The notes under the pieces are model-generated. The model was given only the letters and a program-made list of their open reading frames with translations. It was not told where the DNA came from and did not search any database. This document shows, piece by piece, positions 1-9,962 of a DNA stretch of 64,000 bases. The stretch's first letter is position 1. Every line of letters starts with the position of its first letter. Position numbers and translations under genes: made by a program. This DNA is from Dolomedes plantarius (Eukaryota; Arthropoda; Arachnida; Araneae; Dolomedidae). Location: NCBI GenBank assembly GCA_907164885.2, contig OU015490.1, positions 226,917,054 through 226,981,053 of the forward strand, read 5' to 3'.

Positions 1-12
1 TGAAAAGCTTTA

Positions 13-960
13 TTAATACGGCGTAGGATCACCTTTGTTATGTAATACCACCTGATTCAACTTGGAATTAGATTATACAAGTCATAAATAGTGTTTAAGA
101 ATATATTATAGCATTCTTCAGGGAAAATCATGAAAGTTCCTGTAGAAATGCCGTGGTGGATATCGATACCTAGCTCTATTCGCTTATACAGATCACAGTG
201 ATTGGATGATATATAGTCGGGGGGATAGTATACAGCAAGATAAGATATTTGACTTTTTCATACTCTTCAATCCAATACTTGATAGATTTACCGGTATGTA
301 TAGGAGGATTATCATCCTGGGGAACGCCATCTCCTGCAAGAAACAATGTTTGTACCATAGGAAGAACTAGTGAGTTAAAATTTTGGCATAGTCTTTTCCA
401 TTCAATCTCCCTTTTGGGGTTACAATATGGCCTGATGAAAACCATGATATGCCGTCCCAAACCCTGATAGATCTATTTCCATGATTGACAGTTGAGATGA
501 GACATCGAGAATCTTATGCTTGTGTAAGTGTTCTCCAGACTTACGCACCTCCTGTTGGAAGGAACAATGTGAAAAAGGATTCGTCGGATCAATTGCCGTT
601 TTTCGACATATCACATGACCAGGATTTGCGATCGTGGCGCCATTGTGGACGATACTTTGTATTGTCTTCTGTTACAAGTGGTTTGGGAATAGCTACTCTT
701 CCATAAATTATTTGTTTGTGAAGTTCCCTTCTACCACTAATGGTGGATACCGGAACATGCAGATTCAGATCGAGCTCTTCGGCAATTTTGGTTGCAGTCG
801 TTTTCTTTCTTCATATCACAATCCACTTCAATACCTCGTCCGTCTCTTTCACCCAGCTCTGCCTATCACGCACTATTCTGTTTGGCAAAGGCTGTTTTTC
901 CGTGCACTCTGTATGCTATCATGACTTTCGATACCATAGTTCGAAAAACACTCATTAGGC
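13..960 (-). pseudogene. Tc1-like transposase relic
   Basis: Read on the minus strand, the pieces run in Tc1 order from right to left. A helix-turn-helix and linker stretch (ERDRR-like, then VSTISGRRELHK) lies at about 720-900. A segment resembling the family pattern GRAAIPKPL follows near 690. The first catalytic motif SDESFFTLF is near 560. A QDDNPPIHTGKS stretch carries the second catalytic Asp near 320. A KGDPTPY ending sits at about 14-30, matching the usual Tc1 C-terminus. The frame changes several times and stops interrupt it, so no active protein is possible. The third catalytic residue region (usual SPDLNPIE) is unrecognisable. The 3' terminal inverted repeat probably lies left of the window. 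The family normally cuts and pastes DNA at TA sites in the nucleus. Confidence 0.75.
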
Positions 961-1055
961 TGGGGGTTGTAGTAGCACATACTTTAATTTAAACGCGCTC
1001 AAACAATTTGCCTTTTTCGCAAGGTTTGAAATTTACGCTGTTCCCCGAAAAAGCT

Positions 1056-1121
1056 ATGTGTGTGTGGGGGGGGGTATATGCGTGTGTGCGTGCATGCATG
1101 CGTGAGTGCGTGCGTGTGTGT
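1056..1121. repeat. GT/GC-rich simple repeat
   Basis: An imperfect run of TG, TGCG and TGCA with a nine-G tract. It separates the two transposase relics on either side. Confidence 0.85.
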
Positions 1122-1368
1122 AATATATCCATTGCATCTCGTTCTTAAAATGCAACCTGAAAAGAAAAACTAGCTCATATTTACATGGCTGGAGCTAAAC
1201 TCAGCCTGAAAGGAATTAAATCAAATTTGGAAGCAGTCGTGTCTAATCGTTTTATTTAGAGCGATAAAAAGTACGTCCATCCATGCCAGATGCTCGGAAG
1301 CGAAAATACCACCTTTCAACCGAGGTACATGTGGCTGTTACTTTTGAAGGGTCAACCCACGCCTTTGA

Positions 1369-1545
1369 ATCCGGAGATGTACACGTGTAGAAGTGCAAGG
1401 CATGCGTTTTTTATGGGAAGTTCTGTTGCTATGGGTTTTAAAGTGATAAAGCCAGTGACATTGCTTTATCACTTTAAAACCCATAGCAACAGAACTTCCC
1501 ATAAAGACGCATGCCTTGCACTTCTACACGTGTACATTTCTGGAT
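1369..1545. repeat. Long near-perfect inverted repeat (hairpin)
   Basis: Two arms of about 84 bp (1369-1452 and 1463-1545) are reverse complements with a 10-base loop (CAGTGACATT). Mismatches are confined to a T-run indel near 1407 and a few bases at the outer ends. Both arms contain the core TGTACACGTGTAGAAGTGC. It lies just upstream of the conserved part of a transposase relic. Confidence 0.9.
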
Positions 1546-1549
1546 CTAT

Positions 1550-2437
1550 AGGAGAGGATATAGAACAGACAGTAACCGAAGTTGCGAGTGCAATCGTCGA
1601 AGGCGACGCACAGGGGATCATTGCTGGCAATAGCAGCGGCCGGGGAGTAGACGTCAACTGGATATGAATCCATTGACGGTTCGGAAAATCTCGCAGAAAG
1701 TTCTATCCGTATAAGATAAGCCACCTGAAAGAATTAAAACTCGATCATGATAAACAGTTGACATTTGCGCAGAGCTTTCTTGCCAGAATCGAGGTTGACA
1801 ATGCTTGGTCGTGGAGAATTCTGTGGAGTGATGAGGCCAATTATTACCTAAATGGAACTGCTAATACTCAAAATTGTCACATTTCGGCATCTGAACATAC
1901 CCATGCAGTTCAGCAATTCCCAGTGCATTCACCAATACTCACTGTTTGGTGTGGCTTCGCAGTAGACTTCATCAACGGATCATTCTTTTTTGAGAGCATT
2001 GCTCGAGCTCGAACACAAACATATACTGTTGCTACGAAAAGGTATCAAAGTATACTGATTAGTTTTATCATTCCAAAACTTCAGCAAAGGCAATACCTTG
2101 ATAGGACAATCTTCATGCAGGATGGAGCGCCACCACATATTGAACAATTAGTGCGGAATATGTTGCGCCATCGCTTTACAGATGAAAGGATAATCAGTCG
2201 ATTTCTCCTACTTGCATGGCCACGTCGGTCCCCGGACCTAACCCCATGTGACTTCTTTCTGTGGGGTTATTTGAAGTCTAAGTTGTATCTTGGTTTAGTC
2301 TTGAACTTGGTGGCCCTATAGGAGAGGGTATCCCGGTGGGTGATGAACATTCCTGGTGGCATGCTAAGCTCGGCCGTTGAGAACGTAGTGTGGAGGATAC
2401 AATGTGTCGTCCACTAGGACGATGGTCACATTGACGG
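1550..2437 (+). pseudogene. DUF4817-type (Tc1/mariner-related) transposase relic
   Basis: The order of conserved pieces follows the DUF4817-linked transposase group. First comes a linker with EVASAIVEGDAQ (about 1575-1615). A frame-shifted stretch with DMNPLTVRKIS follows, then FLARIEVDNAW and the first catalytic motif LWSDEANYY (near 1825). TVWCGFAVDF, the second motif MQDGAPPHI (near 2120), and RSPDLTPCDFFLWGY (near 2230) come next, with a GHID ending at about 2430. Between the second Asp and the residue after LTPC there are 42 residues, and that residue is Asp here. The main open stretch runs 1758-2321. At least three frame changes and two stops disable it. The N-terminal helix-turn-helix is not visible and appears replaced by the inverted repeat. 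Confidence 0.75.
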
Positions 2438-2711
2438 AGGGAGAAGTGAATGTACTAAATAAAGCGGTATTGCAGTGCAATTTCTTTGTTATTCATTTGT
2501 CTGCTTATTACAGATTTTTCGGTATTCCCCCTTATAGCCCGAAATATTGGCGGTGCTGTCGACTACGTAGTCGTGAATTCGCATTCTGGTGTTTTACTTG
2601 CGTTTTATGCAAATTCTCGATCAAGAATAGCGCCATAACTTCCCCGATCGGCGACTTCTGTAACTATTTTTTTCAAGGAACTTCTTTACCATGTCATCCT
2701 TAGTCCCCCTA

Positions 2712-3893
2712 TCAATTTTGTGTTTTAAATGAATGAATGTTTCGTTATGATTATATACAATTCAACAGTTTAGATGAGATAATCATGAAATTTGACATAC
2801 AGGCGTCGTTAAACCTAGCGGAGACAACTAAGAACTTCCGGAATAGAGATTAATTACCTTTAATTTTTAATTTTAAAAAACCAACAATTTTGAAGGTTGA
2901 CAACAGTAAATGTAAGCTGTTATATTTTTTGGAATCACCCCTATGTATCTCGTTAAATTGCGATTGTTTACTTTCTGAAATTTGGTAATTTGGTATATTA
3001 TATATTGTGTTTGTACTTCATAATGCTTAGTATACTGTAATTTATATTGTTCTTAATATTATAAATCATGCTGTACTTTAAAAATCATAAAAATTAGTAT
3101 ATCTGAGCTAAAAAGAATTGGTCTAACCTTTAAGCGCAGTTTTGTGATTTGCGGTTCACTCACAAAATTTTGCCCTAACAGAGGAAAGATGATTTAAAAT
3201 AAACTAAAATCAAATTCAAAATTCTCCTTATCCACCCTCAGGTGGTCACAAAAAGGCCTAAAATAATTAAAATCGGTCAGTAATTAGTAAAGTTAGTAAT
3301 CATACCAAAACACGAATATTTACATCCAATAATCTCAGTGCGAATATGTTTCACTTTACGCATGCAATCACTGTCCAGTGGTAACGTTCCCGATTATTTA
3401 GCTTTGGTCCCCAGTTCGACTCTAGGTGGCTCCAATTACGTGGATTCTTTTTAATTTTCTATACTTTAGATCTTTAAATTCTCATTTTATTTAAAAATTT
3501 TTACTTGATGTCGGCCTACTTTTTTCTATGTTATTTATACTGTTTAATTTTTTAATGGTTTTTTTTAAACAACTATTTTTTTTCAGTTCCTTCCATCATG
3601 TACAGTTCTCTTGGGAAAAACGCTGGTTGATATTTTTCGTTTTCAGCTTTTAGTGGTACAATGATGGAAGGCTGAATCTTCCTAAATTTTGAGGAGTTTA
3701 TTATGGAGAGAAAATGAGTTTAATATGTAGATGATGTTTATAGGATTTTAATGTGCAGAGGTGGCGAATGGTTTGCAAACCTCATTCAAACACTTCATTT
3801 TTTAAGAGACATTGCGGGAGTCATTTCATAGTTCTATCGGAAAATTCTGCTAAACATGTCGTTTAAGGTTTTTTGTCTCGAGTACTTCAATTT
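2712..3893 (+). mobile_element. Helitron-like non-autonomous element, 5' part and tail
   Basis: The 5' end (A then TC, followed by AATGAATGTTTCG) and the next 240 bases match the start of the longer copy at 53136 in order, including ACAGGCGTC, AAGAACTTC and ATGTAAGCTGTTA. Further on it shares AAAAAGAAT...GTCTAA with that copy near 54090. Around 3640-3700 it carries one unit of the internal repeat (CAGCTTTTAGTGGTACAATG). The 3' end is decayed, ending about GAGTACTTCA where the good copy has GGGTACTTCAGCTAG. No coding sequence was recognised. Confidence 0.6.
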
Positions 3894-3894
3894 G

Positions 3895-4490
3895 TTAGCT
3901 GAAGTACCCGGCGTCGCCTGGGATTTTAAGAATGCTTATTAACCGAAATGAATTAACAACCTAAACGCAGTATAAATAACATAGTAAAAAAGCACGTGAA
4001 ATGTTATACACATCTCAGAATTTATGTAGATTCAGCCTCTCAGCAAAGTTCCACTAAAAGCTGAAAGGTAGAAATGTCTAATTGCCGAATGTTTGTTAAA
4101 CAAAATCAATTTAAAAACTAAATACAGTATAAAAAACATAGAAAAAAAGCATGCGAAATGTTATACAGATCAATAATATGAAAACGCAATATAAAAATAT
4201 GTAAATTTATAATAAACTCCTCAGAATTCGGCTAGATTTAGCCTTTAATCATTGGAGCAAAAAAGGCTGAAAAGTAAAACATAAAATATATACATTTCTA
4301 ATAAACCACTAAAAGCTGAAAAGGAAAAATGTCAAATTGTCTTTTGAAAAATAAAGAATTTTGAAAAGTAAAAGTCTAAAGTAAAAATGGCAAACTCTCA
4401 AATGTTTGTTAACCAAAATCAATTTAAATCTAAACACAGTATAATTAACGTAGAAAATAAAAGCATGTGACATGTTATATTGATATGTAT
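3895..4490 (-). mobile_element. Helitron-like 3' fragment, minus strand
   Basis: On the minus strand this ends in GGGTACTTCAGCTAA, preceded by a CCGG-containing hairpin. It matches the 3' terminus at 56566-56597, with CTAA in place of CTAG. To the right lie reversed, diverged copies of the internal repeat unit (AAAAGCTGAAA, ACATTTCGCATGC, GATTTTGTTTAACAAACATTC) at about 3940-4470. It is truncated before reaching a 5' end. It faces the plus-strand copy tail to tail. Confidence 0.65.
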
Positions 4491-4544
4491 ATTGATGCCT
4501 GAGCCGTTTTCAAATTTTCCATCAGTATGTTTGTCATCGCTGGA

Positions 4545-4800
4545 GTTATTGAGGCAACTTCCTCACAAAAAGCTGAATTAAGGAATCGTTGCAACTTTGT
4601 GTTTTAATGTCCCGATGACGACCACTTGGTCTCCTTTCTAATGCAGATCCCACTTGCTCTAACGTTTTAAACCCCTCTCCAGATTGAATCTTGATCAGGA
4701 ATGGCATCAGATTCATAGACCACGAAGCATGTCCGAAGTCTCATTTTTGTAGCGGTTACAGAATCGCCCTTTATAAGGAACGCTTTGATAACGGAACCAT
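4545..4800 (-). pseudogene. DUF4817/HTH-type transposase N-terminal fragment
   Basis: On the minus strand a stretch of about 60 codons without a stop begins GSVIKAFLIKGDSVTATKMR and continues through DAIPDQDSIWRGV. After a one-base shift it gives TLEQVGSALERRPSGRHRD. This layout (a G-D-S-V loop, D-x-I-W, then E-x-x-G-S-A-L-x-R-x-P-x-G-R) matches the N-terminal DNA-binding part of transposases usually annotated with DUF4817-like domains. No catalytic domain follows, because Helitron sequence abuts it on the left. The similarity is from memory of the family pattern and needs a profile search. Confidence 0.45.
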
Positions 4801-5314
4801 GATATTTTCAGGACCAAATCATGGTGTCAATTAGAAAATTAGAAACACCCTTCACTCCCTTACCAATGACATTCGGAAATATGGGAGTCCATTGCGCGGC
4901 TCAATGCATATCCAGGTTGTTGAAGGGCGTTATAATCTAGTATTTTATATTCAGTATCTATTCTAACAATTAGTCGTATGAGCAAGTGAAGGAATTTTTA
5001 AACTTGACATTTAAATAATAGATTGTTAACGGTATATACATTGATCATTGTTTTTTATCTTTAACTTTTTGGGATCAGATAAGCCCATAAGAAATGGATA
5101 TTGGTTCTTCATTTTAGGTTATCAGGGGATTTTCTACAAGGACGTGTTTTACGTTCTCATGTGTAAACTACAGAATTTACTGGATTTTACAGTTACCAGA
5201 AATGGCACTCAAGTCGCCAAAATGCAATGAGCTATTTTTTCAAAGGTGTCATGGACTGCCCAGGAGGATATAAATGTTGTTGAATGGTGAGAAAACTTGA
5301 AAACAATTTGAAGC

Positions 5315-5630
5315 AGCGGGGTGGAATTTCTGTTGGAATATGTTGGTCGTATATAAATTGTCGTTAGTCATTTGTGGGGTGTTGGGTACAAACCTCACAA
5401 CAACGGCCATTTTGACAGAAATGGGGCTGGGAAATGTTGGCCGTATGTGAATTTTGTGAATTGTTGGTAGTCAGCTGTAAAATGTTGATTGCAAACCTCA
5501 CAACAACGGCCGTTTCGATAGAAATGGGGTTGGATTAAATTGGCCGTTGTGAATTGTTTGTTGTCACCTGTAAAATCATGGTGCAAACCTCTCAACAATG
5601 GCCATTTAGATAGAAATTTGATTTCTTTGG
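5315..5630. repeat. Minisatellite, units of about 95-120 bp
   Basis: Three and a half copies of a unit containing GATAGAAATGGGG, TGGCCGT, TGTGAATTGTT, TGTAAAAT and CAAACCTCACAACAACGGCC. The last-named block recurs at 5390, 5492 and 5585 in slightly varied form. No coding potential was seen. The repeat shows the same pattern on both strands. Confidence 0.8.
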
Positions 5631-5639
5631 ATTAAAAAG

Positions 5640-7117
5640 TTTTTGAGAACACTATAATATTTTAATGTTGACAAAAAAAAAATTATGACAAATCGCAAAA
5701 TAGCATCTCCAGTCTTGCAAATAAAATAATAATAACTAGAAACGAAATTTGTTCGGTGAAAAAGTAAATTAAATGAAAATCTTTCAACACTATTTATTAC
5801 ACAATAACAAATCCAATGTTTGTAACAAAAAAAGGAATTTTCTTTTATGCTACAGGCAAAGGAAAATTATGATTGCAATATAATTTCCTACGCTTATAGA
5901 AAAACGATTATTACGTGTCTTTTATATTATCTTTTAGCTTTGGGAGAAAACAACAATTTATTTACTTATAAATTTTTAGATATTCTTTTTCCTAGATCTT
6001 AAATGAGAACAGTTAATTTCAGTATTTTTTACTTTATGCACATTTATTGCAGTCATACAAAAAATAATAATTTAAGTGCTTCGGAATCTAAATGAAGAAA
6101 AAATGTCTCACGCTTAAAACATTGCATTCCAGAAAATAATTAACAAGTTATTAACTTGCTGTGCATTACGAAGCAACACCCTCTGTGCTTGGTTATATTT
6201 TTCTTATCTAAAAATTTTTTCTACGGTGATTTCCAGTAACATATAAAATTATGAATTTCATTCCGTTATCTAAAAATTAGGAACATCTGGTTTTTATTAT
6301 GCAATAAGGGATGATTTTCAGTTGAGAAAATGGACCCATTAGATGAACTTGTAAAAATTCTAGATATCTGCCATTAATTACTCCTCAACAAAACCATATG
6401 TGTTATTTATCTCGGGAAATTAAGGCTGTAAACATGCCTTTTTTTCGTTCATTAGCATAGCTTTCAATAAAAAGAGTATATTGTACTGATAAATTTGAAT
6501 ATTTTTCGTCTGATTCTTTCTTCCAAAATTGCCAAAGATTGAATTCTGATATTGATTTACTTTCCTTTCACCTTAAATATATTTCTAAACTGTTTATTAA
6601 AATTCGAAAGTTAGCGTAAGAATTTAGCAGTAAGTTTTGAAAAATAGTTTGATCTAGAACTAAAAGAAATAGAATAATTTTCAATGTGTGTCGAAAAGTT
6701 AAAAATGTTGAGATATTTGCAGTTTGCGTAATGTAAATTCCTTCCACTTTTTCACATAAAAAATACCACATATTGGATAAATCAATCAAACATTTTAAAA
6801 AAAAAAGCTGAAAGATCTGAAAAATCTCTGTTGTTTGTCATCAAAATTTCAAGTCGGTTCAAATTTTAAAGCTATAGTATTACTTTTATTATAATGAATC
6901 ATAAAAATGCAAGTAACTGGCATAAATTTAATAATTTTTTTTGTATATGTCGATGCAGGCAACATACAGGACTATTCATTTGAAATTAGCACTGAAAACG
7001 TTTGGAATCAAACTTAAAAGGTAATGTAAATATGAAAATCAATAAATAATATTAACAATAAAAATGTTCTATAATTTTTATTTAAAAATTACTTCATGGT
7101 ATTGGTCAATATTACTG
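5640..7117. other. AT-rich DNA with nothing recognised
   Basis: I see poly-A and poly-T runs only. There are no long open frames, terminal repeats or RNA-like structures I could support. The short frame at 6568-6789 (minus) has no recognisable motif. Confidence 0.6.
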
Positions 7118-7320
7118 TACAGGAATGCCCCGATTTACGCTACCCGGACTTACACGAACTGGTGGTTACGCGTTTTTTGAATTTATCCTTTTTCACCTTT
7201 TAAAATCGCGTAATGAAATTTCCCCCAAAAAACTTTAATATTGTGCCTGGAAGAAACTTTGTCCAATTTATTTTTTTGAAAATGGGAAGTAAACAGCGCC
7301 TGAAACTAATCATATTCCTC

Positions 7321-8268
7321 GTATGATAGAAGTTGTTGATCTTGTTAGGCAATTAGATATGGAAGTTTTTTGTTCGTTTGGTAAGTAACAGGATAACATA
7401 TATTAAACAAAGAAAAATACAAAATAGAAAAATGACATAGGTTAATCCATCTACTTATGCCTAGCAATCCAATAGCTCTCCCATAAGGAAACGGGAGGCA
7501 GAGCAGTGCAAGAAGCAAGAAGAGGCATGTCCATTTCTTCCCGTTATCACGCAGAAGAGGGTCGGGAAACCCTCAACGCCGTTAATACCCATGAACACCC
7601 GTTAGTTCCCTTCACAGAATTAACCACGAGCCTGGTTATTTCTGTGAAGGTGCTTGAGGAGGCAGTCATGGCCAGTAAAAAGTCGTAGCATTGCCACATA
7701 TATATCTCTGGGCCACCCAGGAATATCATGGGTATGACCATACCAGGGCTTCTGGCCGCTTCTAGAGGCAACAACCTGTGAGGAGGATCACCTTAGTACC
7801 TTTTCGATTAAAGTATTGATGGAATTGTAGGCTAAATCCCGGTTGTATAACTGTAAATCCTGGTTGTTTAGCTGAAAAGATCCTAGCAGAAGCCCCCTTC
7901 TTCGCCAGGAAGTCAGCGGCCTCATTAGATATGCAAGTCGATGGAGATGATTTCAACGAGCTGCTGGATTCGCATCTTGAGGAGCTGACTGCTGATGATC
8001 TCATAGAGATGCGTGACCAAAGAATCACTGAAAATATATTTTAGATTCAATTTCTTCAGAAAACATATTGAAAAATATTATCTTGACAGAAGGTCTCATC
8101 GCCATTGAGAAAACGTTACAGATTTTACAGAATATAGACTCAATAAAGATTGCATGATCATGGCAAAGCAGGGAAAAAAAATTAGCCTGCTATGAAGAAA
8201 TTCTTCGGGAAAAAAAGGCTTTAATACTGCAGACTACTATATTGGATTTTCTAAAACAATCAACATAA
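7321..8268 (+). pseudogene. Tigger-type transposase C-terminal relic
   Basis: The frame IEVVDLVRQLDMEV at 7327-7368 resumes after the LINE as VDGDDFNELLDSH, then LEELTADDLIEMRDQR, ending near 8041. A second piece around 8100-8268 reads ALACYEEILREKKA-like and QTTILDFLKQS. Acidic EELT...LMEL blocks and a closing A-x-x-x-Y-x-E-I-x-x-E-K-K segment are typical of the Tigger C-terminus, which follows the DDE_1 catalytic domain. The DNA-binding and catalytic domains are absent. Confidence 0.7.
7367..7923 (-). mobile_element. 5'-truncated LINE with RNase H fragment
   Basis: The insert is flanked by a 15-bp target-site duplication ATTAGATATG(G/C)AAGT (7352-7366 and 7924-7938, one mismatch). On the minus strand it opens inside an RNase H domain (SNEAADFLAKKGAS, like the G-N-E-x-A-D-x-L-A-K motif of Jockey-type LINEs) and continues as 3' sequence to an A-rich end at 7367. 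Removing it with one duplication copy restores the Tigger reading frame across the junction, which confirms the boundaries. It was broken at insertion by 5' truncation. Confidence 0.8.
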
Positions 8269-8474
8269 TTCGTTTAGTATCTTGAACATATGTATAATAC
8301 TAATATATAATGCAATATTTTTATTTTAGTACAATATTTTTCCTTTAAACTAGTGTTTTTGCAAATTCTTGGTCCCAATTACACAAAATTTATATGTATT
8401 TATATGCAAAGTTTTATCCCGACTTACGCGATCTTTCGTCGTCCCCTATCGCGTAACTTCGGGGTATTCCTGTA

Positions 8475-9130
8475 CATATATAAATAGGTAATAGTTTTCT
8501 CATCTATTTAGATAGAATCATTTACATTCCTATGAATGTATAGTGTATTGTTTTCTCCTACTTTCTTGATGAATTAATGAATAAAGGATTTAACAATATT
8601 GAGATATTCTGAGTACAAGCATTCGAGAACTAGTCTTTATGACAGTTATTGCTTACACTTAGAAGTCTGTTAAAATTTGCTTTAAGGGGACATGATTATA
8701 TCCCATTCGAAATGAAGTAGATGATTAAACGTGTATAAAATGTCAAGGAAGTGGGAAGATAAAGTCATTACCAGTTATGACAAAACACAAAATTTAAGCA
8801 TCCGAATATCATGTAATTATAAATAAGGGAAAATCGTTAATTCTTATGTCTAAACTTATCTCAAATTTTATGTTTTATTAACTGACAATGAGTGAGTTTA
8901 ACCAAAGTTTCTGGCAATTTTCTGAGCTGAACGAAAGCATTGTATCAAATTATTGATAAATGAAATATACTTTAGTTCAACCTCCCGCTTTAATTTTCCT
9001 GGGGAATGAAACTGTTTAACAAAGTTAAAGTACGCGATCTTGGTAATGTTAGGAAAGACGTAGAAGTTTGAAATTCATAGGTTTAGTGTTTTTGCCAAAT
9101 AAGTAGCCCCTCGAAAAGGCTCTGTACACA
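8475..9130. other. AT-rich spacer, nothing recognised
   Basis: I see no gene, terminal repeat or tandem structure between the Tigger element and the SINE cluster. Confidence 0.6.
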
Positions 9131-9134
9131 TTTT

Positions 9135-9460
9135 AAGTGTTCGCGGTGGCCGGGTTGGCAAAAACAGCGATCTAGTGATATGAAGGTCTTTGTTTCGATG
9201 TAGGTCACCGACAAAATCCACCGCCGTGTACACTAATGGCGGCTGGTGCATGAAAAATATGTCGTGGATGAAATGTCCTCCAAAATCTCAAATTTACCTC
9301 TGGAGGTGCGGGGTCGTGTGTTGCGGTATCGTCACTTGATTCGGTTAAAATTACGGTTAAAATTCACTCGTTAACCGCAAAAATCATTGGTAGCTTTCAA
9401 TGAGGACACCGCATAGGTGAACGAACACCTAACCCTGGTGCCACCTCAATTTTGAACGCA
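9135..9460 (+). mobile_element. tRNA-derived SINE (family A), plus strand
   Basis: It shares an ordered set of blocks with the well-bounded copy at 49807: a tRNA-like head with GGCCGGGTTGGC and GTTTCGAT, then AAATCCACCGCCGT, CACTAATGGCGGCTGG, ATGTCGTGG, ATGTCCTCCAAAATCTC, AAATTTACCTCTGGAGGT and GGTTAAAATTACGG. The 3' part is diverged and runs into another SINE, so the right edge is approximate and no target-site duplication is evident. Confidence 0.7.
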
Positions 9461-9479
9461 ATTACTTTCCATATGTGAG

Positions 9480-9662
9480 AATCATAGAGGTCAGTCAACA
9501 TTGCTGCTAAGTGCCACCTCAGTTTTCACAGAGCTTCTCCAAGGGTGACATCTGAAGGGCTCTAACCTTCCTACCACTCTGACCAGAAAGACTTCCCGGT
9601 ATGCCCCCTCACCCCCTGAGTCCGAAGTCCAGCGCGTACCACTAGGCTGTCTCGGGCCCTAA
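9480..9662 (-). mobile_element. tRNA-derived SINE (family B), minus strand, deleted
   Basis: On the minus strand the head reads AGCCTAGTGGTACGCGCTGG (box A-like). It continues with CCGGGAAGTCTTTCTGGTCA, as in the copy at 12032-12374. The box B portion is missing, indicating an internal deletion. Confidence 0.6.
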
Positions 9663-9798
9663 ATATAAAATAAAAATAGAATTCGAGTAAATGTTCAGGT
9701 CATTGAATAACTAAACGAGACTCAGAACTGGGTTTTCAACCAAATCTTTACCATTGGCGATTTCTTAGAGAACCTATATAGCTGTGACCAATTGCAGA

Positions 9799-9962
9799 TT
9801 GGAATTTTATATTATATGATTGGTATTTTAAATTACATATTTTATATTTTATATTATATATTATAAATTTTATATTATATATTATATATTTTATATTACA
9901 TATTATATATTTTATGTTATATATTATATATTTTATATTATATAGTATGTATTTTCCATTAT
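9799..9962. repeat. Low-complexity TATAT/TTTTATATTATAT repeat
   Basis: About ten imperfect copies of ATTATATATTTTATATTATAT-type units. Within 9663-11680 this is the main structure I see. A short ATT run also lies at about 10848-10866. Confidence 0.85.

Larger units (their letters stand above)
7120..8472 (+). mobile_element. Tigger/pogo-like DNA transposon, internally deleted
   Basis: Terminal inverted repeats CAGGAATGCCCCGATTTACG (left) and CAGGAATACCCCGAAGTTAC (right, reverse complement) are flanked by TA on both sides (7118-7119 and 8473-8474), as expected for the pogo/Tigger branch. Only the C-terminal end of the transposase remains between them, and it is split by a LINE insertion at 7367-7923. 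The 1353-bp span shrinks to about 780 bp without the insert, so most of the original element was lost first. Confidence 0.8.

Noticed and set aside
5315..5630. A CRISPR-like repeat array
   Set aside because: Units are about 100 bp, diverged and contiguous without unique spacers, and the genome is eukaryotic. No CRISPR array is present anywhere in the window.
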